NCBI GenBank assembly: GCA_947493945.1
Contig: CANLSR010000004.1
Coordinates: forward strand, 202,748 to 266,747
Reading direction: 5' to 3'
Source of the DNA: an uncultured bacterium
GTDB taxonomy: Bacteria; Bacteroidota; Rhodothermia; Rhodothermales; Rubricoccaceae
DNA: 64,000 nt
The translations under genes and the position numbers were made by a program. The notes beneath the pieces are model-generated. The model did not search any database, was not told the DNA's origin, and saw only the letters and a list, made by a program, of their open reading frames with translations. Below are positions 1 to 9,507 of this stretch, piece by piece (position 1 is the stretch's first letter; every line of letters starts with the position of its first letter).

Positions 1-2
1 AC

Positions 3-1541
3 GCCGTCTGCCAGGAGAGCCGGCCCGAGCGCTACGACTTCGTCTCCAAGGCCGTCGCCTACGACGCCGACGGCACGCCGCGCGTCCTGTTCGAGCGCGA
101 GGCGGCCGGCCCGGGCGCCGTCACGATCCACCGGCCCGACCTCGACGTGCTGCCGACGTTCGTCCGCCCGAGCACGCCGAGCGACTACGTGGTCTACATC
201 CCCGACCTGGACGACGACGCGGTCGAGGGGTACCTGGCGCGCAACGCGGCGGTGCTGGCGGCCGTCGCGCGCGAGCACGACGTGGCCGGCTGGGTCGTCA
301 ACCACACCGTCCTGATGGCGGCCGCGGCCCAGCGAGCTCGCCAGCGGGGCGGGGCGCCGTACGGCGTGCTCCCGCACGGGAGCGCCATCGAGTACGTGGT
401 CAAGAAAGAGGAGCGGTCGCGGCGGCTGGCGGACGAGGCGCTGGCCGGCGCCGCGCGCGTGTTCGCGCTCAACGGCGAGATGGAGGGCCGCATCCGCGAC
501 GTCTTCGGCGACGTGCCGGGGCTCGAGGCCAAAATGGGGCGGATGCCCGTCGGCACCGACACGTCGGTGTTCGAGCTGGTGGAGCGCGCCGACCGCGCGG
601 CGACCGTCGAGGTCATCGCCGGCGTCGTGGGCGGCGCCGAGCGCGGGCGCCCGGCGGACCAGACCGACCAACTCCACGGCCGGCTGGCGGCGCTCGGCGA
701 CGGGCCGTCCGACGCCGACGTGCTCGCCGCGCTCCAGGCCGACTACCCGCGCTCGGCGCCCGATGCCGACCTGGAGCAGAAGCTCCGCGCCGTCGACTGG
801 GACGCGGCCCGGACGGTCGTCTACGTGGGCCGCCTGATCGCGGCCAAGGGGCCGGCCGACCTGGTGCTGGCGTTCCCCCGGGTCGCCGCGCGCCACCCCG
901 GCGCCGTGCTGCTGGTGGCCGGGACCGGCGGGTTGCGCGAGGGGCTGGAGGCGCTGGTGTGGGCGCTGGCAGAGGGCCGCGGCGACCTGGTCCGCCAGCT
1001 GGTCCGGCTTGGCGGCGCCCTGGAGGGCCAGGGCGGCCTGGACGCCGAGCCGTTCTTCGGCGGCCAGGGGCTCCTCGGCGGGATGGACGACGCCGCCTTC
1101 GACGCCTACGTCGAGACGGCCCGCCAGTCGATGGGGCCGGGCTCGGTCGTGTTCACCGGTTTCCTCGACCACGACGCGCTCGGCCCGCTCTACGGCCTGG
1201 CCGACGCCGGCGCGTTCCCGTCGGTCGTCCGCGAGGCCAGCCCGCTGGTGGTGCCCGAGAGCGCCGCGGCCGGCGTGCTGCCGGTGGGGCCGGACGTGGG
1301 CGGCATGGGCGACAGCCTGCGCACGCTGGCCCGGGGCCTGCCCGAGCCCGCGCGCCCGCTGCTGCTGGCGCGCGCGGGGGCCGAGCACCGCGTGGCCGAC
1401 CTGGCCGACCGCCTGGGCCGCGCCCTCGACCGGCCGCGCGAGTACGCCGCCGACCTGCGCCGCGAGGCCGAGGCCCGGTTCGACTGGCGCGCCATCGCCG
1501 ACCGGCTGGCGGAGGCGCTGGCCGCGATGGCCGACGGCTGA
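3..1541 (+). CDS. Glycosyltransferase family 4/1 protein, 5' end outside window
   Basis: The reading frame is open to the left edge, so the true start lies upstream and 512 residues are visible. The C-terminal half is a GT-B glycosyltransferase. It has the nucleotide-sugar domain opening VYVGRLIAAKGPADLV, then a TGFLDH segment, and the EX7E signature of retaining GT4/GT1 enzymes in EASPLVVPE. It probably transfers a sugar from an NDP-sugar donor to a cytoplasmic acceptor (glycan or glycolipid); the acceptor cannot be read. A long acidic insertion sits between the N-terminal domain and the donor domain. No neighbouring sugar genes are in the window, so the pathway is unknown. The family call is firm, the substrate is not. 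Confidence 0.8.
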   Translation, partial: AVCQESRPERYDFVSKAVAYDADGTPRVLFEREAAGPGAVTIHRPDLDVLPTFVRPSTPSDYVVYIPDLDDDAVEGYLARNAAVLAAVAREHDVAGWVVNHTVLMAAAAQRARQRGGAPYGVLPHGSAIEYVVKKEERSRRLADEALAGAARVFALNGEMEGRIRDVFGDVPGLEAKMGRMPVGTDTSVFELVERADRAATVEVIAGVVGGAERGRPADQTDQLHGRLAALGDGPSDADVLAALQADYPRSAPDADLEQKLRAVDWDAARTVVYVGRLIAAKGPADLVLAFPRVAARHPGAVLLVAGTGGLREGLEALVWALAEGRGDLVRQLVRLGGALEGQGGLDAEPFFGGQGLLGGMDDAAFDAYVETARQSMGPGSVVFTGFLDHDALGPLYGLADAGAFPSVVREASPLVVPESAAAGVLPVGPDVGGMGDSLRTLARGLPEPARPLLLARAGAEHRVADLADRLGRALDRPREYAADLRREAEARFDWRAIADRLAEALAAMADG

Positions 1542-1697
1542 CCGCGCCCGTCCGACCCAGGCCCTGTGCGGAAGCGTTCCGGGCCCGTCGTCCTGAGCGG
1601 AGAAGGGCCCTCGGCTCGGAGGGCCGGCGTCGAGGCCTGCGCTAGCGCTCAGAACGGCACGCGGCGGCCCCGCACAAAGCCCTACGCTGTCGTGGGC

Positions 1698-2078
1698 CTA
1701 CGCCGTCGTGGCGTCGGCCTCCCGAGGGAAGCTGGCGGCGTCGGCCGGGTGGAGGGCCATGTCCCAGCCCGGGAACCGCCGCATCGGGATGGGCCCCTGG
1801 CGCCGGACCTCGATGGCGCCGTGGCGCGGGTCGTCCAGGATCCGCTCGGTGACGGTCGCCAGCCCGGCCTCCGGCCCCTCGACGTACTGCGCAAACCGGA
1901 CGACGCCGGCCGCCGTCTCCAACACCACCAGCTTGCCCGTCACGCCGTGGGCGGCGTTGGCGTGGCGGGCGGCGATCAGGAGGTCGCTCAGGTCGCGGTC
2001 CGAGAACGGCACCGTCGGCGTGGACACGTAGGCGAACGCGTGGAGGGGCTCCAGCTCGTGACCGATCACGTCCACCAT
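1698..2078 (-). CDS. BLUF-domain blue-light sensor, copy B
   Basis: A 126-residue stand-alone BLUF (FAD-binding blue-light) domain. The conserved Tyr is in FAYVST near residue 14, the Asn in HANAAHGVTG, the flavin-contacting Gln in FAQYVEG, and the late FPGWDM motif follows. No output domain is fused, as in the short BLUF proteins that act on partner proteins. The ATG lies 4 nt after the stop of a paralogue (2083-2481) with the same motifs in the same order, so this is a tandem duplication, probably co-transcribed. The stop sits in a near-perfect direct duplication of a 15-mer (1681-1695 and 1697-1711). The family assignment is strong; the partner and output are unknown. Confidence 0.82.
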   Translation of the reverse strand: MVDVIGHELEPLHAFAYVSTPTVPFSDRDLSDLLIAARHANAAHGVTGKLVVLETAAGVVRFAQYVEGPEAGLATVTERILDDPRHGAIEVRRQGPIPMRRFPGWDMALHPADAASFPREADATTA

Positions 2079-2082
2079 CGCG

Positions 2083-2481
2083 CTAGGGTGTCTGGAGCGC
2101 CTGGGCCCGGGCGCCGAACGCGACGTCGGTGGCGCTCTCGAAGGCCATGTCCCAGCCCGGGAACCGCCGGCCGCCGACGGCCCCGTGCTCGCGGACGTCG
2201 CCCAGCTGGTGGCGCGGGTCGGCGTGGATCCGGTCGAGGCAGGCCGCCAGCACGTCGGGGGCGCCCTCCAGCCACTGCGCAAACTGGACCACGTGGCCCG
2301 CGTCGTCCTCCAGCACCAGCAGCTTGCCCGTCACGCCGTGGGCGGCGTTCCAGCTCCGGGCCGAGAGCAGGAGGTCGCTCAGGTCGCGGTCCGAGAACGG
2401 CTCGGTCGGGGTCGAGACGTAGGCGAGGGCGTGGAGCGGCTCGGGGTCGAGGCCGACGACATCTGGCGGGGGCGTGGGCAA
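2083..2481 (-). CDS. BLUF-domain blue-light sensor, copy A
   Basis: Second BLUF protein, about 132 residues if read from the TTG at 2481. The Tyr is in LAYVST, the Asn in WNAAHGVTG, the Gln in FAQWLEG and the Trp in FPGWDM. An in-frame GTG at 2553 would give 156 residues, but that extension is encoded by a T-rich tract that may be a terminator. The TTG start also gives an N-terminus close to that of copy B. It is followed after 4 nt by copy B. The kinase gene upstream on the same strand ends at 2644, and a hairpin with a T-run lies between. Blue-light sensing by flavin is established for the family; the downstream target is not visible. Confidence 0.78.
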   Translation of the reverse strand: MPTPPPDVVGLDPEPLHALAYVSTPTEPFSDRDLSDLLLSARSWNAAHGVTGKLLVLEDDAGHVVQFAQWLEGAPDVLAACLDRIHADPRHQLGDVREHGAVGGRRFPGWDMAFESATDVAFGARAQALQTP

Positions 2482-2543
2482 AGCGCGATACGGATGGAGG
2501 CGGCCGGGTCCGGCCTCTGTCGTCGGACTTGGGACGACAAGAT

Positions 2544-2581
2544 AAAAAAACACTCGGAGTCCGGCGGTTGCGATCCGCCGG
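2544..2581 (-). terminator. Candidate terminator after the hybrid kinase operon
   Basis: On the minus strand a perfect 7-bp stem (CCGGCGG, 7-nt loop, CCGCCGG) is followed after 10 nt by a run of seven T. It lies between the kinase stop (2644) and the BLUF genes. The gap between stem and T-run is longer than usual, so the T-rich stretch could instead be part of the BLUF promoter. Confidence 0.4.
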
Positions 2582-2643
2582 GCGGGCGCACGGGGCCCGG
2601 TCTCGGCGCGGCCGGTGGCGCCCGCCCCGCTGGCGGACCGCGT

Positions 2644-5037
2644 CTAGCCGGTCGTCACGAGCCGCCCCTCGCGGCCGGGGCCCGCCGGGGCCACCGCCGC
2701 CGGCGGGGCGGACGCTCCGGCGGAGCCGTCTCCGTGGAGGCCGGCCGGGGCGGGGAGGAGCGTGTCGCGGAGGTCGTCGAGCTTGACCGGCTTCGGGAGG
2801 TAGTCGTCGGCGCCGGCGGCGAGGCAGGCCTCGCGGTCGCCCTCCATCGCGTTCGCCGTCAGCGCGATGACGCGGGGCTGGGGGAGCGTGGCGTCGGCCC
2901 GGATCCGGCGCGTGGCCTCCAGCCCGTCCATCTCGGGCATCTGGACGTCCATCAGGACCACGTCGTACGGCCGCCCCAGGGCGGCGTGCTGGCGGACGGC
3001 GTCGAGCGCCTCGGCCCCGTTGGCGGCCACGTCGGCCCGGAGCCCGATCCGCTGGAGGATCCGGAGGGCCACCTTCTGGTTGACCGCGTTGTCCTCGGCC
3101 AGCAGGATCCGGGGGCCGGCCGGCCCCGCGCCGGTCGCCGGCCGGACGTCGGCGCTCGCCTCGGGGGCCGCGGCCGCGGCCGCGGGCGCGGGCTCCGGCG
3201 GGCCCTCGAAGAGCCGGAGGAGCGCCGCGTGGATCTGGGCTGGCTTGGCCGGTTTGTACAGGACGGCCGCGATGCCGGCCGCGTCGGCGCGGGTGCGGAG
3301 GGCCGCGTCGCGCGCGACCGACGTGAGTAGCAGGAGCGGGGGCGTCGGCCCGGGGGCGGCCCGGAGGGCCTCGGCCGTGTCGACGCCGTCCATCCCCGGC
3401 ATCTGCATGTCGAGCACGACCAGGTCGTAGGGCTCGCCGGCCGCCCCGGCCCGGACCGCCTCACCCAGCGCGTCGGCGCCGGCGCCCGCCTGGCGGACGG
3501 CCATCCCCCAGCCCCCGAGCGTCCGCGTGATCACCTCGCGGTTGACCGCGTTGTCGTCGACCACGAGCACGCGCCGGCCGGCGAGGTCGGGCTGGTCGCG
3601 GCGGAGGAACACGCGGCGCTCGCCCGGGGCCACCGTGGCGGCCACCGAGAACCGGAACGTCGAGCCGACGCCGGGCTCGCTCTCGGCCGAGACCTCGCCG
3701 CCCATCATCTCGGTCAGGCGCCGGCAGATCGTGAGCCCCAGCCCGGTCCCGCCAAAGTGCCGCGTCGTCGAGGCGTCGGCCTGGGAGAACGACTCGAACA
3801 CGAGGCCCAGCTTGTCCGGCGCGATCCCGATGCCGGTGTCCTCGACGGCGAACCGGAGCTCGACGTCGCCGCCGACGCCGACGTCGGCGGGCAGGGCCTC
3901 GACCCGGACGCACACGCTGCCCTCGGCCGTGAACTTGACGGCGTTGGAGAGCAGGTTCACCAGGACCTGGCGGACGCGCGTGGCGTCGCCCAGGACGGCC
4001 GTGGGCACGCTGGGCTCGATGTAGTACGCCAGCTCGACGCCGGTCTCGGACGCCCGGGGCGCGATCAGGTCCAGGGCCTCCTCGACGCACGTCCGGACCT
4101 CGAAGGGGACCGTTTCGAGGTCGAGCATCCCGGCCTCGATCTTGGAGAAGTCCAGGATGTCGTTGATGATGGTCAGGAGCGCGTCGCCCGAGGTCCGGAT
4201 CGTCTCGACGAACTCCACCTGGTCGTCGTCGAGCGCGGTGTCTAGGAGCAGGCTCGTCATCCCGACGACGCCGTTCATGGGCGTTCGGATCTCGTGGCTC
4301 ATGTTGGCCAGGAACTCGCTCTTGGCCCGGGTCGCCGCCTCGGCCGCCTCGCGCGCCGTCTGGAGCTCGGCCTCGCGGGCCTCGGTCTCGTCGAGCATCT
4401 GGTTGAAGGCGCGCGCGAGGTCCCGGGTCTCGGGGCCGGCCACGGGCCGCGCCCGCACCTCGCGCCGGCCCTCGGCCACGGCCCGGGCGGTCGCCGCGAC
4501 GGCCGCGATGGGCCGGGCGATGGCCGACGCGACGGCCGTGACGGTGGCCAGCCCCAGCACGAGCAGCCCCAGGACCACCCACAGGGCCGTCCGGCGAAAG
4601 AGCGCGACCCGCTGGCGGACCGGCGTGAGCGTCACGGCGAGGTCCAACGTCCCGATCTCGTCGCCCGCCAGCGTGACCGGGACGCGCGCCCGGTAGAGGT
4701 CGTCGAGGTCAGCGCCGGCCCGGTAGGACGCCAGCGAGGCGCCCTCGGAGTCGGTCACGCGGAGCACGCGCACGTCGGCGTCCTCCCGGGCCTGGCGGAG
4801 CGCCTCGGCGACCGCCTGGGCGTCCCCGAAGGCGACCCCGGGGGCCGCCCCGAACGCCGTGACGCGGGCCACGCTCTCGGCGCGTTCCTGGGCCGCGTCC
4901 TGGACCACGCGCGCGACCAGCCCCGGCACGACCACGGCCGCCACGGCCCCGTTGACGGCCAGGAAGGCCCCGAGCGCGAGCACGAGCCGGGCGCGGATGG
5001 TCAGCGCCGCCAGCCGCGCGCAGAGGGAGTCGGTCAT
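2644..5037 (-). CDS. Hybrid histidine kinase with HAMP and two receiver domains
   Basis: A 797-residue membrane sensor kinase. A transmembrane segment at about 18-40 and another at about 150-172 flank a roughly 110-residue periplasmic region. A HAMP linker follows (to about 225), then HisKA with phospho-acceptor His248 in MSHEIRTP, and an HATPase domain with N-box NLLSNAVKF and G-box GIGIAPDK. Two receivers follow: REC1 (phospho-Asp543, [11 protein letters not shown]) and REC2 (Asp697, [11 protein letters not shown]). No Hpt or DNA-binding domain is fused, so output must pass to another protein. Its ATG overlaps the stop of the YfiR-like gene by ATGA, so the two are translationally coupled. 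The YfiR-like protein is the likely periplasmic ligand-binding partner (inference). Confidence 0.9.
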   Translation of the reverse strand: MTDSLCARLAALTIRARLVLALGAFLAVNGAVAAVVVPGLVARVVQDAAQERAESVARVTAFGAAPGVAFGDAQAVAEALRQAREDADVRVLRVTDSEGASLASYRAGADLDDLYRARVPVTLAGDEIGTLDLAVTLTPVRQRVALFRRTALWVVLGLLVLGLATVTAVASAIARPIAAVAATARAVAEGRREVRARPVAGPETRDLARAFNQMLDETEAREAELQTAREAAEAATRAKSEFLANMSHEIRTPMNGVVGMTSLLLDTALDDDQVEFVETIRTSGDALLTIINDILDFSKIEAGMLDLETVPFEVRTCVEEALDLIAPRASETGVELAYYIEPSVPTAVLGDATRVRQVLVNLLSNAVKFTAEGSVCVRVEALPADVGVGGDVELRFAVEDTGIGIAPDKLGLVFESFSQADASTTRHFGGTGLGLTICRRLTEMMGGEVSAESEPGVGSTFRFSVAATVAPGERRVFLRRDQPDLAGRRVLVVDDNAVNREVITRTLGGWGMAVRQAGAGADALGEAVRAGAAGEPYDLVVLDMQMPGMDGVDTAEALRAAPGPTPPLLLLTSVARDAALRTRADAAGIAAVLYKPAKPAQIHAALLRLFEGPPEPAPAAAAAAPEASADVRPATGAGPAGPRILLAEDNAVNQKVALRILQRIGLRADVAANGAEALDAVRQHAALGRPYDVVLMDVQMPEMDGLEATRRIRADATLPQPRVIALTANAMEGDREACLAAGADDYLPKPVKLDDLRDTLLPAPAGLHGDGSAGASAPPAAVAPAGPGREGRLVTTG

Positions 5038-5642
5038 CGGTCGACGGTCGTGGCGAGCTGGAGGAGGCGGGCGCTCAGGTCGGCCCCGGCGGCCCGGGCG
5101 GCCCGGCGGTTGATGAGGATCTCGGGCCGCCCGCCCCGGAGCCCCACTCCGACCGCGACGCCACCCGACACGTACTCGCGCACGCCGGTGAGCGACAGGA
5201 CCCCGGCCCCGGACGCCGCGCGGCCGACGGCCCCGGCGTCCAGGCCCCGCAGCGGCGCGACGTAGGCGGCGTCCGCCCCCGCCTGGTGGAGACGGCCCGC
5301 GAGCCCGGACACCGACGTCACGGCCACGGGCGCCACGCGGACGGGGCGCCCGTGGACCGCCAGCGCCTGGCCCCGCAGCGCGGCCTCGAACGCGTCCCGG
5401 GCCGCGCGCGACTCGCGGTTCCGCTCTTGGTAGACCAGCGCCACCACCAACGGCCCCGACCCTTCGAGCGACCGGTCGAAGGCGAGCACGCGCGTCAGCA
5501 GGGGCACCTGCCGGCCCACCGGCACCTCCATGTCGACGGCGTCGACGGGGGCCGCGCTCAGCAGGAGGACGGCCAGGGCGGACAGCACGAGGGGGGCCGT
5601 GAGGCGGCCGGCCGGCGTGCAGGGTGGGGCGAGGCGGGTCAC
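5034..5642 (-). CDS. YfiR-like (DUF4154) periplasmic protein
   Basis: A 202-residue exported protein with a long hydrophobic signal segment (about residues 12-36). The C-terminal motif [12 protein letters not shown], followed by LSARLLQLA, is typical of YfiR/DUF4154 proteins. In Pseudomonas, YfiR is a periplasmic repressor of the diguanylate cyclase YfiN. In many Bacteroidota and Proteobacteria, DUF4154 proteins sit beside TonB receptors and hybrid kinases. The GTG start directly abuts the TAG stop of the receptor gene (TAGGTG), and its own stop overlaps the kinase ATG, so all three are expected to be made together. A role as signal adaptor for the kinase is inference. Confidence 0.78.
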   Translation of the reverse strand: MTRLAPPCTPAGRLTAPLVLSALAVLLLSAAPVDAVDMEVPVGRQVPLLTRVLAFDRSLEGSGPLVVALVYQERNRESRAARDAFEAALRGQALAVHGRPVRVAPVAVTSVSGLAGRLHQAGADAAYVAPLRGLDAGAVGRAASGAGVLSLTGVREYVSGGVAVGVGLRGGRPEILINRRAARAAGADLSARLLQLATTVDR

Positions 5643-7607
5643 CTAGAGGCGGGCGTCGAGGCGGACGTAGGCCGAGCGCGGGCGCTGGGGGATCGCGGGC
5701 TGGACGTGCTCGAACCCGCCCGGGAGCGCGTAGTCGGCGTCGAGCGCGTTCCGGACGCCGAGCGTGACCCGGCCGCGGCGGCCGAAGACGTCGGCGGAGA
5801 GGGCGGCGTCGACCACGGCGTAGGCGGCGGTCGTGGTGCCGTAGACGGTCCGGCGGCCGCCCTCGGCCTGGAGGCTCGTGCTCAGCCAGAGCCCGGCGCC
5901 GAGCGGGCCGAACGCGCTGGCCTTGGCGACGTGGGTCGGGGCGTTCGTCAGCCGCTCGCCGAGGTCGGGGTCGGTGGCCCGCTGGAGCCCGTAGCTCGCC
6001 CGGGACCGCCAGCCGGCCACGGCGGCCGCGGCGGCCACCTCGACCCCGCGCGTCTGGGCGCGGCCGGTGTTCTGGAACTGGAGGGTCTCCGCCCCCTCGA
6101 CGGTGTCGATCAGGTCGGTCACGTGGGTCGCGAACGCCGCCCCCTCGACCCGGAGCCACGGGCCGACCTCGCGGATGACGATGGCCTCGGCGGTCGCGAC
6201 CCGCTCCGGCGAGAGGTCGGGGCTCGCGACGTGCCCGGTGAACACGTCCTCGTAGGTGAGCTCGTAGGGCGACGGCGCCCGGAAGGCCGACCCGGCCACG
6301 AGCTTGACCGTCGTCCTTTGGTCGGGCGTGTAGACGAGGGCGCCCCTCGGCGACAGGGACGCGTCGCTTCGGACCCGGTCCGCCCGGGCGCCGAGCGTGA
6401 CGGTGAGCGTCGGGGCCAGCTGGCTCTCGGTCTGGGCGTAGAGGCCGACGGACGTGAACGGGCCGTCGACGTCGAGGTAGGTCTCGGACTCGTCGTAGAG
6501 GCGGTAGCGGCTCTGGACCTCGCGCACGACGTCGAGCCCGGCGACCACGCGGTGGGCGGGGGCGGGGTCCCACTGGAGGCGGCCCCGGGCGTCGACCGTC
6601 GTCGAGAACGAGTCGTCGAACGAGTTGTAGGGGCCGTCGCCGTCGTCGTAGGGGTACTCCCCGAAGTAGTGGTAGTGGCTGAGGGCCGCGGTCGCGAAGA
6701 GGGCCACGCGCGGCGAGAGCGTCGCCTCGGTGCGGAGCGAGACCGCCGCGCTCCGGTCCCGGGTCCAGGAGCCGAGCGGGAACGCGGTCTCGTAGGACCC
6801 GGTCGGGACGCCCTTTTCGCGCCTGCTGTACCGGAGGCTGAGCCAGGTCGAGCCGGCCTGGAGCGTCGCGAGGGCCCCGCCGACGCGCTCCCAATCGAGC
6901 CCCGCGGCGCGGCCGCCCCCCGTCTCGGGCGCGTCGAGCTCGGGGAAGTAGACGTCGGGGCCGTCGGCGTCGAGCCCGTAGACGGAGACCGACGCCGCGA
7001 GGCCGCCCCGCGAGGCCGCCGCGACAGCCTCGCCCTGGAGGCTCCCGTGCTGGCCCGCCGCGACGAACCCGTGGGCGCCGTCGAGCGTCCGGACATCCTT
7101 GGTGATCACGTTGACGACGGCGAACATGGCCCCGGTCCCGTAGAGCGCCGAGCCGGGGCCGCGGACCACCTCGATCCGCTCGATGGCCGTCATCGGGACG
7201 CCGAGGCCGTAGTCGATCGGCGCCGACCCCGCGTACGTGTCCCGGATGGGGACGCCGTCGACCAGGATGGCGATCCGGTTGTTGTAGTCGCTCGGCCGGC
7301 TGAGCCCGCGGACGCCGGCGTAGACGTAGTTCCGGTCGTCGGAGAGCGTGAACCCGCGGACGTGCCCGAGCGCCTGGGCCACGCTCCGGTACCCGGCCCG
7401 CTCGATCTCGTCGCTCGTGACGACGGACACCGAGGCGGCGGCCTGGCCGGCCCGCTGGCTGTAGGTCGCCGCCGTCTGGACCTCCTCGGCCAGGAGGTCC
7501 GCCAGCTCGTCGAACGCCGCGTCGGCCCCGAGCGTGTCGGCGGGCTGCGCGAGCACGGGCGCGGCGGCCAGGAGGGCCAGGAGGGCGAGGCCGGGGGCCT
7601 TGGGCAT
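5643..7607 (-). CDS. TonB-dependent outer-membrane receptor
   Basis: A 654-residue receptor with a signal peptide ending at LAAAPVLAQ. The N-terminal plug domain (about 50-170) carries [23 protein letters not shown] and [17 protein letters not shown] 22-strand-type barrel follows and ends in an aromatic/charged strand (YVRLDARL). There is no carboxypeptidase-like N-terminal domain, unlike the second receptor at 21218. It is the first gene of a three-gene operon with the YfiR-like protein and the hybrid kinase, spaced at 0 nt and then a 4-nt overlap. That makes it probably a signal-linked uptake or sensing receptor. The ligand is unknown. Confidence 0.9.
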   Translation of the reverse strand: MPKAPGLALLALLAAAPVLAQPADTLGADAAFDELADLLAEEVQTAATYSQRAGQAAASVSVVTSDEIERAGYRSVAQALGHVRGFTLSDDRNYVYAGVRGLSRPSDYNNRIAILVDGVPIRDTYAGSAPIDYGLGVPMTAIERIEVVRGPGSALYGTGAMFAVVNVITKDVRTLDGAHGFVAAGQHGSLQGEAVAAASRGGLAASVSVYGLDADGPDVYFPELDAPETGGGRAAGLDWERVGGALATLQAGSTWLSLRYSRREKGVPTGSYETAFPLGSWTRDRSAAVSLRTEATLSPRVALFATAALSHYHYFGEYPYDDGDGPYNSFDDSFSTTVDARGRLQWDPAPAHRVVAGLDVVREVQSRYRLYDESETYLDVDGPFTSVGLYAQTESQLAPTLTVTLGARADRVRSDASLSPRGALVYTPDQRTTVKLVAGSAFRAPSPYELTYEDVFTGHVASPDLSPERVATAEAIVIREVGPWLRVEGAAFATHVTDLIDTVEGAETLQFQNTGRAQTRGVEVAAAAAVAGWRSRASYGLQRATDPDLGERLTNAPTHVAKASAFGPLGAGLWLSTSLQAEGGRRTVYGTTTAAYAVVDAALSADVFGRRGRVTLGVRNALDADYALPGGFEHVQPAIPQRPRSAYVRLDARL

Positions 7608-7804
7608 CGGGGCGGTCGGGGGCGGTTGACCTGGGTATCGGCCGCGGTGGCCGGCCCTTTACTCCCGCCCCTTTCGCCCTCGGCCGCCGCGCGGTCCGTC
7701 GACGCGCCGGCCGCTGTCCCATCCCGCGCCCCGGGCCGTCTCGCTACGGGCCCCGGCCAGCCCGTGCCGCCACCACCCCGAGAGGCGGCGGCGGCCGCTG
7801 GGAG

Positions 7805-7888
7805 TACCCGGAGAGGGACTCGAACCCTCAAGACCCGAAGGCCGGCAGATTTTGAGTCTGCTGCGTCTACCGATTCCGCCATCCGGGC
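7805..7888 (-). tRNA. tRNA-Leu (anticodon CAA)
   Basis: Cloverleaf read on the minus strand. The acceptor arms are GCCCGGA and TCCGGGT with discriminator A. The anticodon stem GCAGA/TCTGC encloses the loop CTCAAAA, giving anticodon CAA (reads UUG). A class-II variable arm and a TTCGAGT T-loop are present. Length 84 nt; CCA is not encoded. The long variable arm is as expected for tRNA-Leu. Confidence 0.93.
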
Positions 7889-8007
7889 GCGGGCCGAAAG
7901 CTACGTCGGTCGGCGGCCCTCGGGAAGAGCCCCAGATCAACCGGGACGTGGGCCGGGGGCGAACAGGGCGCACGAGGGGGCGTAGGCCCCGCCCCTCCCC
8001 GACGCCC

Positions 8008-9411
8008 GTGTCCCTGATCCTCGTCGCCAACCGCGCCCCCGTTCGCCAGACCGCCAGCGGCTGGGCGCCGGGCCTGGGCGGCCTCGCCTCGGCGCTGCTG
8101 CCGGTTTTGGAGGCCCGCGGCGGCGCCTGGGTGGCCATGCAGGAGCCCGACGAGGACACGCCGCTGGCGCAGCCCTACCCGGCCGACGAGCCGGCCTTCG
8201 CCATTCGGCGCGTGCCGCTGGAGGTGCCCGAGTTCGAGGCGTTTTACCAGGGCATGGCCAACCGCGTGCTGTGGCCGCTGGCGCACTACCTCGTCGAGCA
8301 CGTCGAGCCGGACCGGACCTTCCGCGACGCCTACCGCTCGGTCAACCGCCGGTTCGCCCACGCCGCGCTCGACCTGGCCCGCCAGTCGGGCGGGCGGCCC
8401 ACGGTCTGGGTCCAGGACTACCACATGATGCTGGTGCCGGAGATGATCCGCGCCGGGATGCCGGAGGCGCGGATCGGGTTCTTCTGGCACGTCCCGTGGC
8501 CGGCCTCCGAGGTCTTCCGCATCCTCCCGTCGGCGCGCGACCTGCTGGCGGGGCTGCTGGGCGCCGACGTGCTGGGGTTCCACACCGAGGGCTACGCCGA
8601 GAACTTCCGCGAGTCGGCCCGGGACCTCTTGGGCGCCGAGATCGACGGCGAGACGGTGGTCTGGGACGGGCGGCGCGTGCGGGCCGAGGCCCACCCCATC
8701 GGCATCGACGTGGACCACTTCCAGGCGCTCGCGCGGGCGCCCGAGGCCGAGGCCGACGCGGCCTCGCTGCGCCGAGACCTCGGCGACGTCCAGATCGTGC
8801 TCGGCGTGGACCGCCTGGACTACACCAAGGGCCTGCTCCTGCGGATGGAGGCCTACGAGCGGTTTTTGGAGCGCTTCCCCGAGCGCCACGGCACGGTCTC
8901 GCTGCTCCAGATCGCGACCCCGTCGCGCACCGGCGTGCCGGCCTACGACCGCCTGCGCCGCGACATGGACGAGGCCTCGGGCCGGATCAACGGCCGGTTT
9001 GCCAAGGGCGCCTGGGCCCCGGTCCGCTACCGCTACCAGTCGTTCGACCAGCCCGAGCTGGCGGCCTTCTACCGCGCCGCCGACGTGGCCTTCGTGACGC
9101 CGCTCCGCGACGGCATGAACCTGGTGGCCCACGAGTTCGCGGCCGTCAGCGCCGCCAGCGCCCGGGCCGGCGGACGGCCGGGCGCGCTGGTCCTGAGCGA
9201 GCTCACCGGCGCGGCCGACTACCTCGACGGCGCCCTGATGGTCAACCCCTACGACGCCGACGGGCTGGCGGGCTCGCTGGCGACGGCCCTCGACATGCCC
9301 GAGGCCGAGCGCCGCGAGCGCCTCGACCGGCTGGCGACGGCCGTGCGCGGGCTCGACGTCCACGGCTGGGCCGAGCGGTTCCTGGCGTCGCTGGACGACG
9401 ACGCGGCCTAG
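8008..9411 (+). CDS. otsA: Alpha,alpha-trehalose-phosphate synthase (GT20)
   Basis: A 467-residue GT20 enzyme joining UDP- or GDP-glucose to glucose-6-phosphate to make trehalose-6-phosphate. Seen: N-terminal ILVANRAPV, glycine loop GLGGLASAL, the WVQDYHMML and GFFWHVPWP segments, the phosphate-binding VDRLDYTKGL, and donor-site DGMNLVAHEF with LSELTGAADYL. The GTG at 8008 is chosen because it places ILVANR at the normal N-terminus; the frame stays open further upstream into the tRNA region. otsB follows after 96 nt and a GH15 enzyme after that, forming a trehalose module. Trehalose would act as a cytoplasmic compatible solute. Confidence 0.93.
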   Translation: MSLILVANRAPVRQTASGWAPGLGGLASALLPVLEARGGAWVAMQEPDEDTPLAQPYPADEPAFAIRRVPLEVPEFEAFYQGMANRVLWPLAHYLVEHVEPDRTFRDAYRSVNRRFAHAALDLARQSGGRPTVWVQDYHMMLVPEMIRAGMPEARIGFFWHVPWPASEVFRILPSARDLLAGLLGADVLGFHTEGYAENFRESARDLLGAEIDGETVVWDGRRVRAEAHPIGIDVDHFQALARAPEAEADAASLRRDLGDVQIVLGVDRLDYTKGLLLRMEAYERFLERFPERHGTVSLLQIATPSRTGVPAYDRLRRDMDEASGRINGRFAKGAWAPVRYRYQSFDQPELAAFYRAADVAFVTPLRDGMNLVAHEFAAVSAASARAGGRPGALVLSELTGAADYLDGALMVNPYDADGLAGSLATALDMPEAERRERLDRLATAVRGLDVHGWAERFLASLDDDAA

Positions 9412-9416
9412 GCGCG

Positions 9417-9440
9417 GACGGCCCACGGGGCGTCTCTACG
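9417..9440. repeat. TCTCTACG-type hairpin repeat, copy 1
   Basis: A short imperfect inverted repeat (GACGGCCC / GGGCGTC) running directly into TCTCTACG, between otsA and otsB. The same hairpin-plus-CTCTACG arrangement recurs at 50281, 51406, 52646 and 54578. Confidence 0.5.
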
Positions 9441-9507
9441 ACGTCGGCCTCGACGGCTCGGCACCGTGGCGGGCGGACTCCTCACTCATCACTCGTTGCC
9501 CGTCTCC

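Noticed and set aside
2551-2553. GTG 2553 as the start of BLUF copy A
   Set aside because: It would translate a T-rich tract next to a hairpin and give an N-terminus unlike copy B; TTG 2481 fits better, although neither is certain.
2644-7722. One continuous 1692-codon minus-strand frame
   Set aside because: Only the part from 5037 down encodes a recognisable protein (hybrid kinase). The rest is an out-of-frame reading of the TonB receptor and YfiR-like genes, Arg/Pro/Gly-rich as expected from GC-rich shadow frames.
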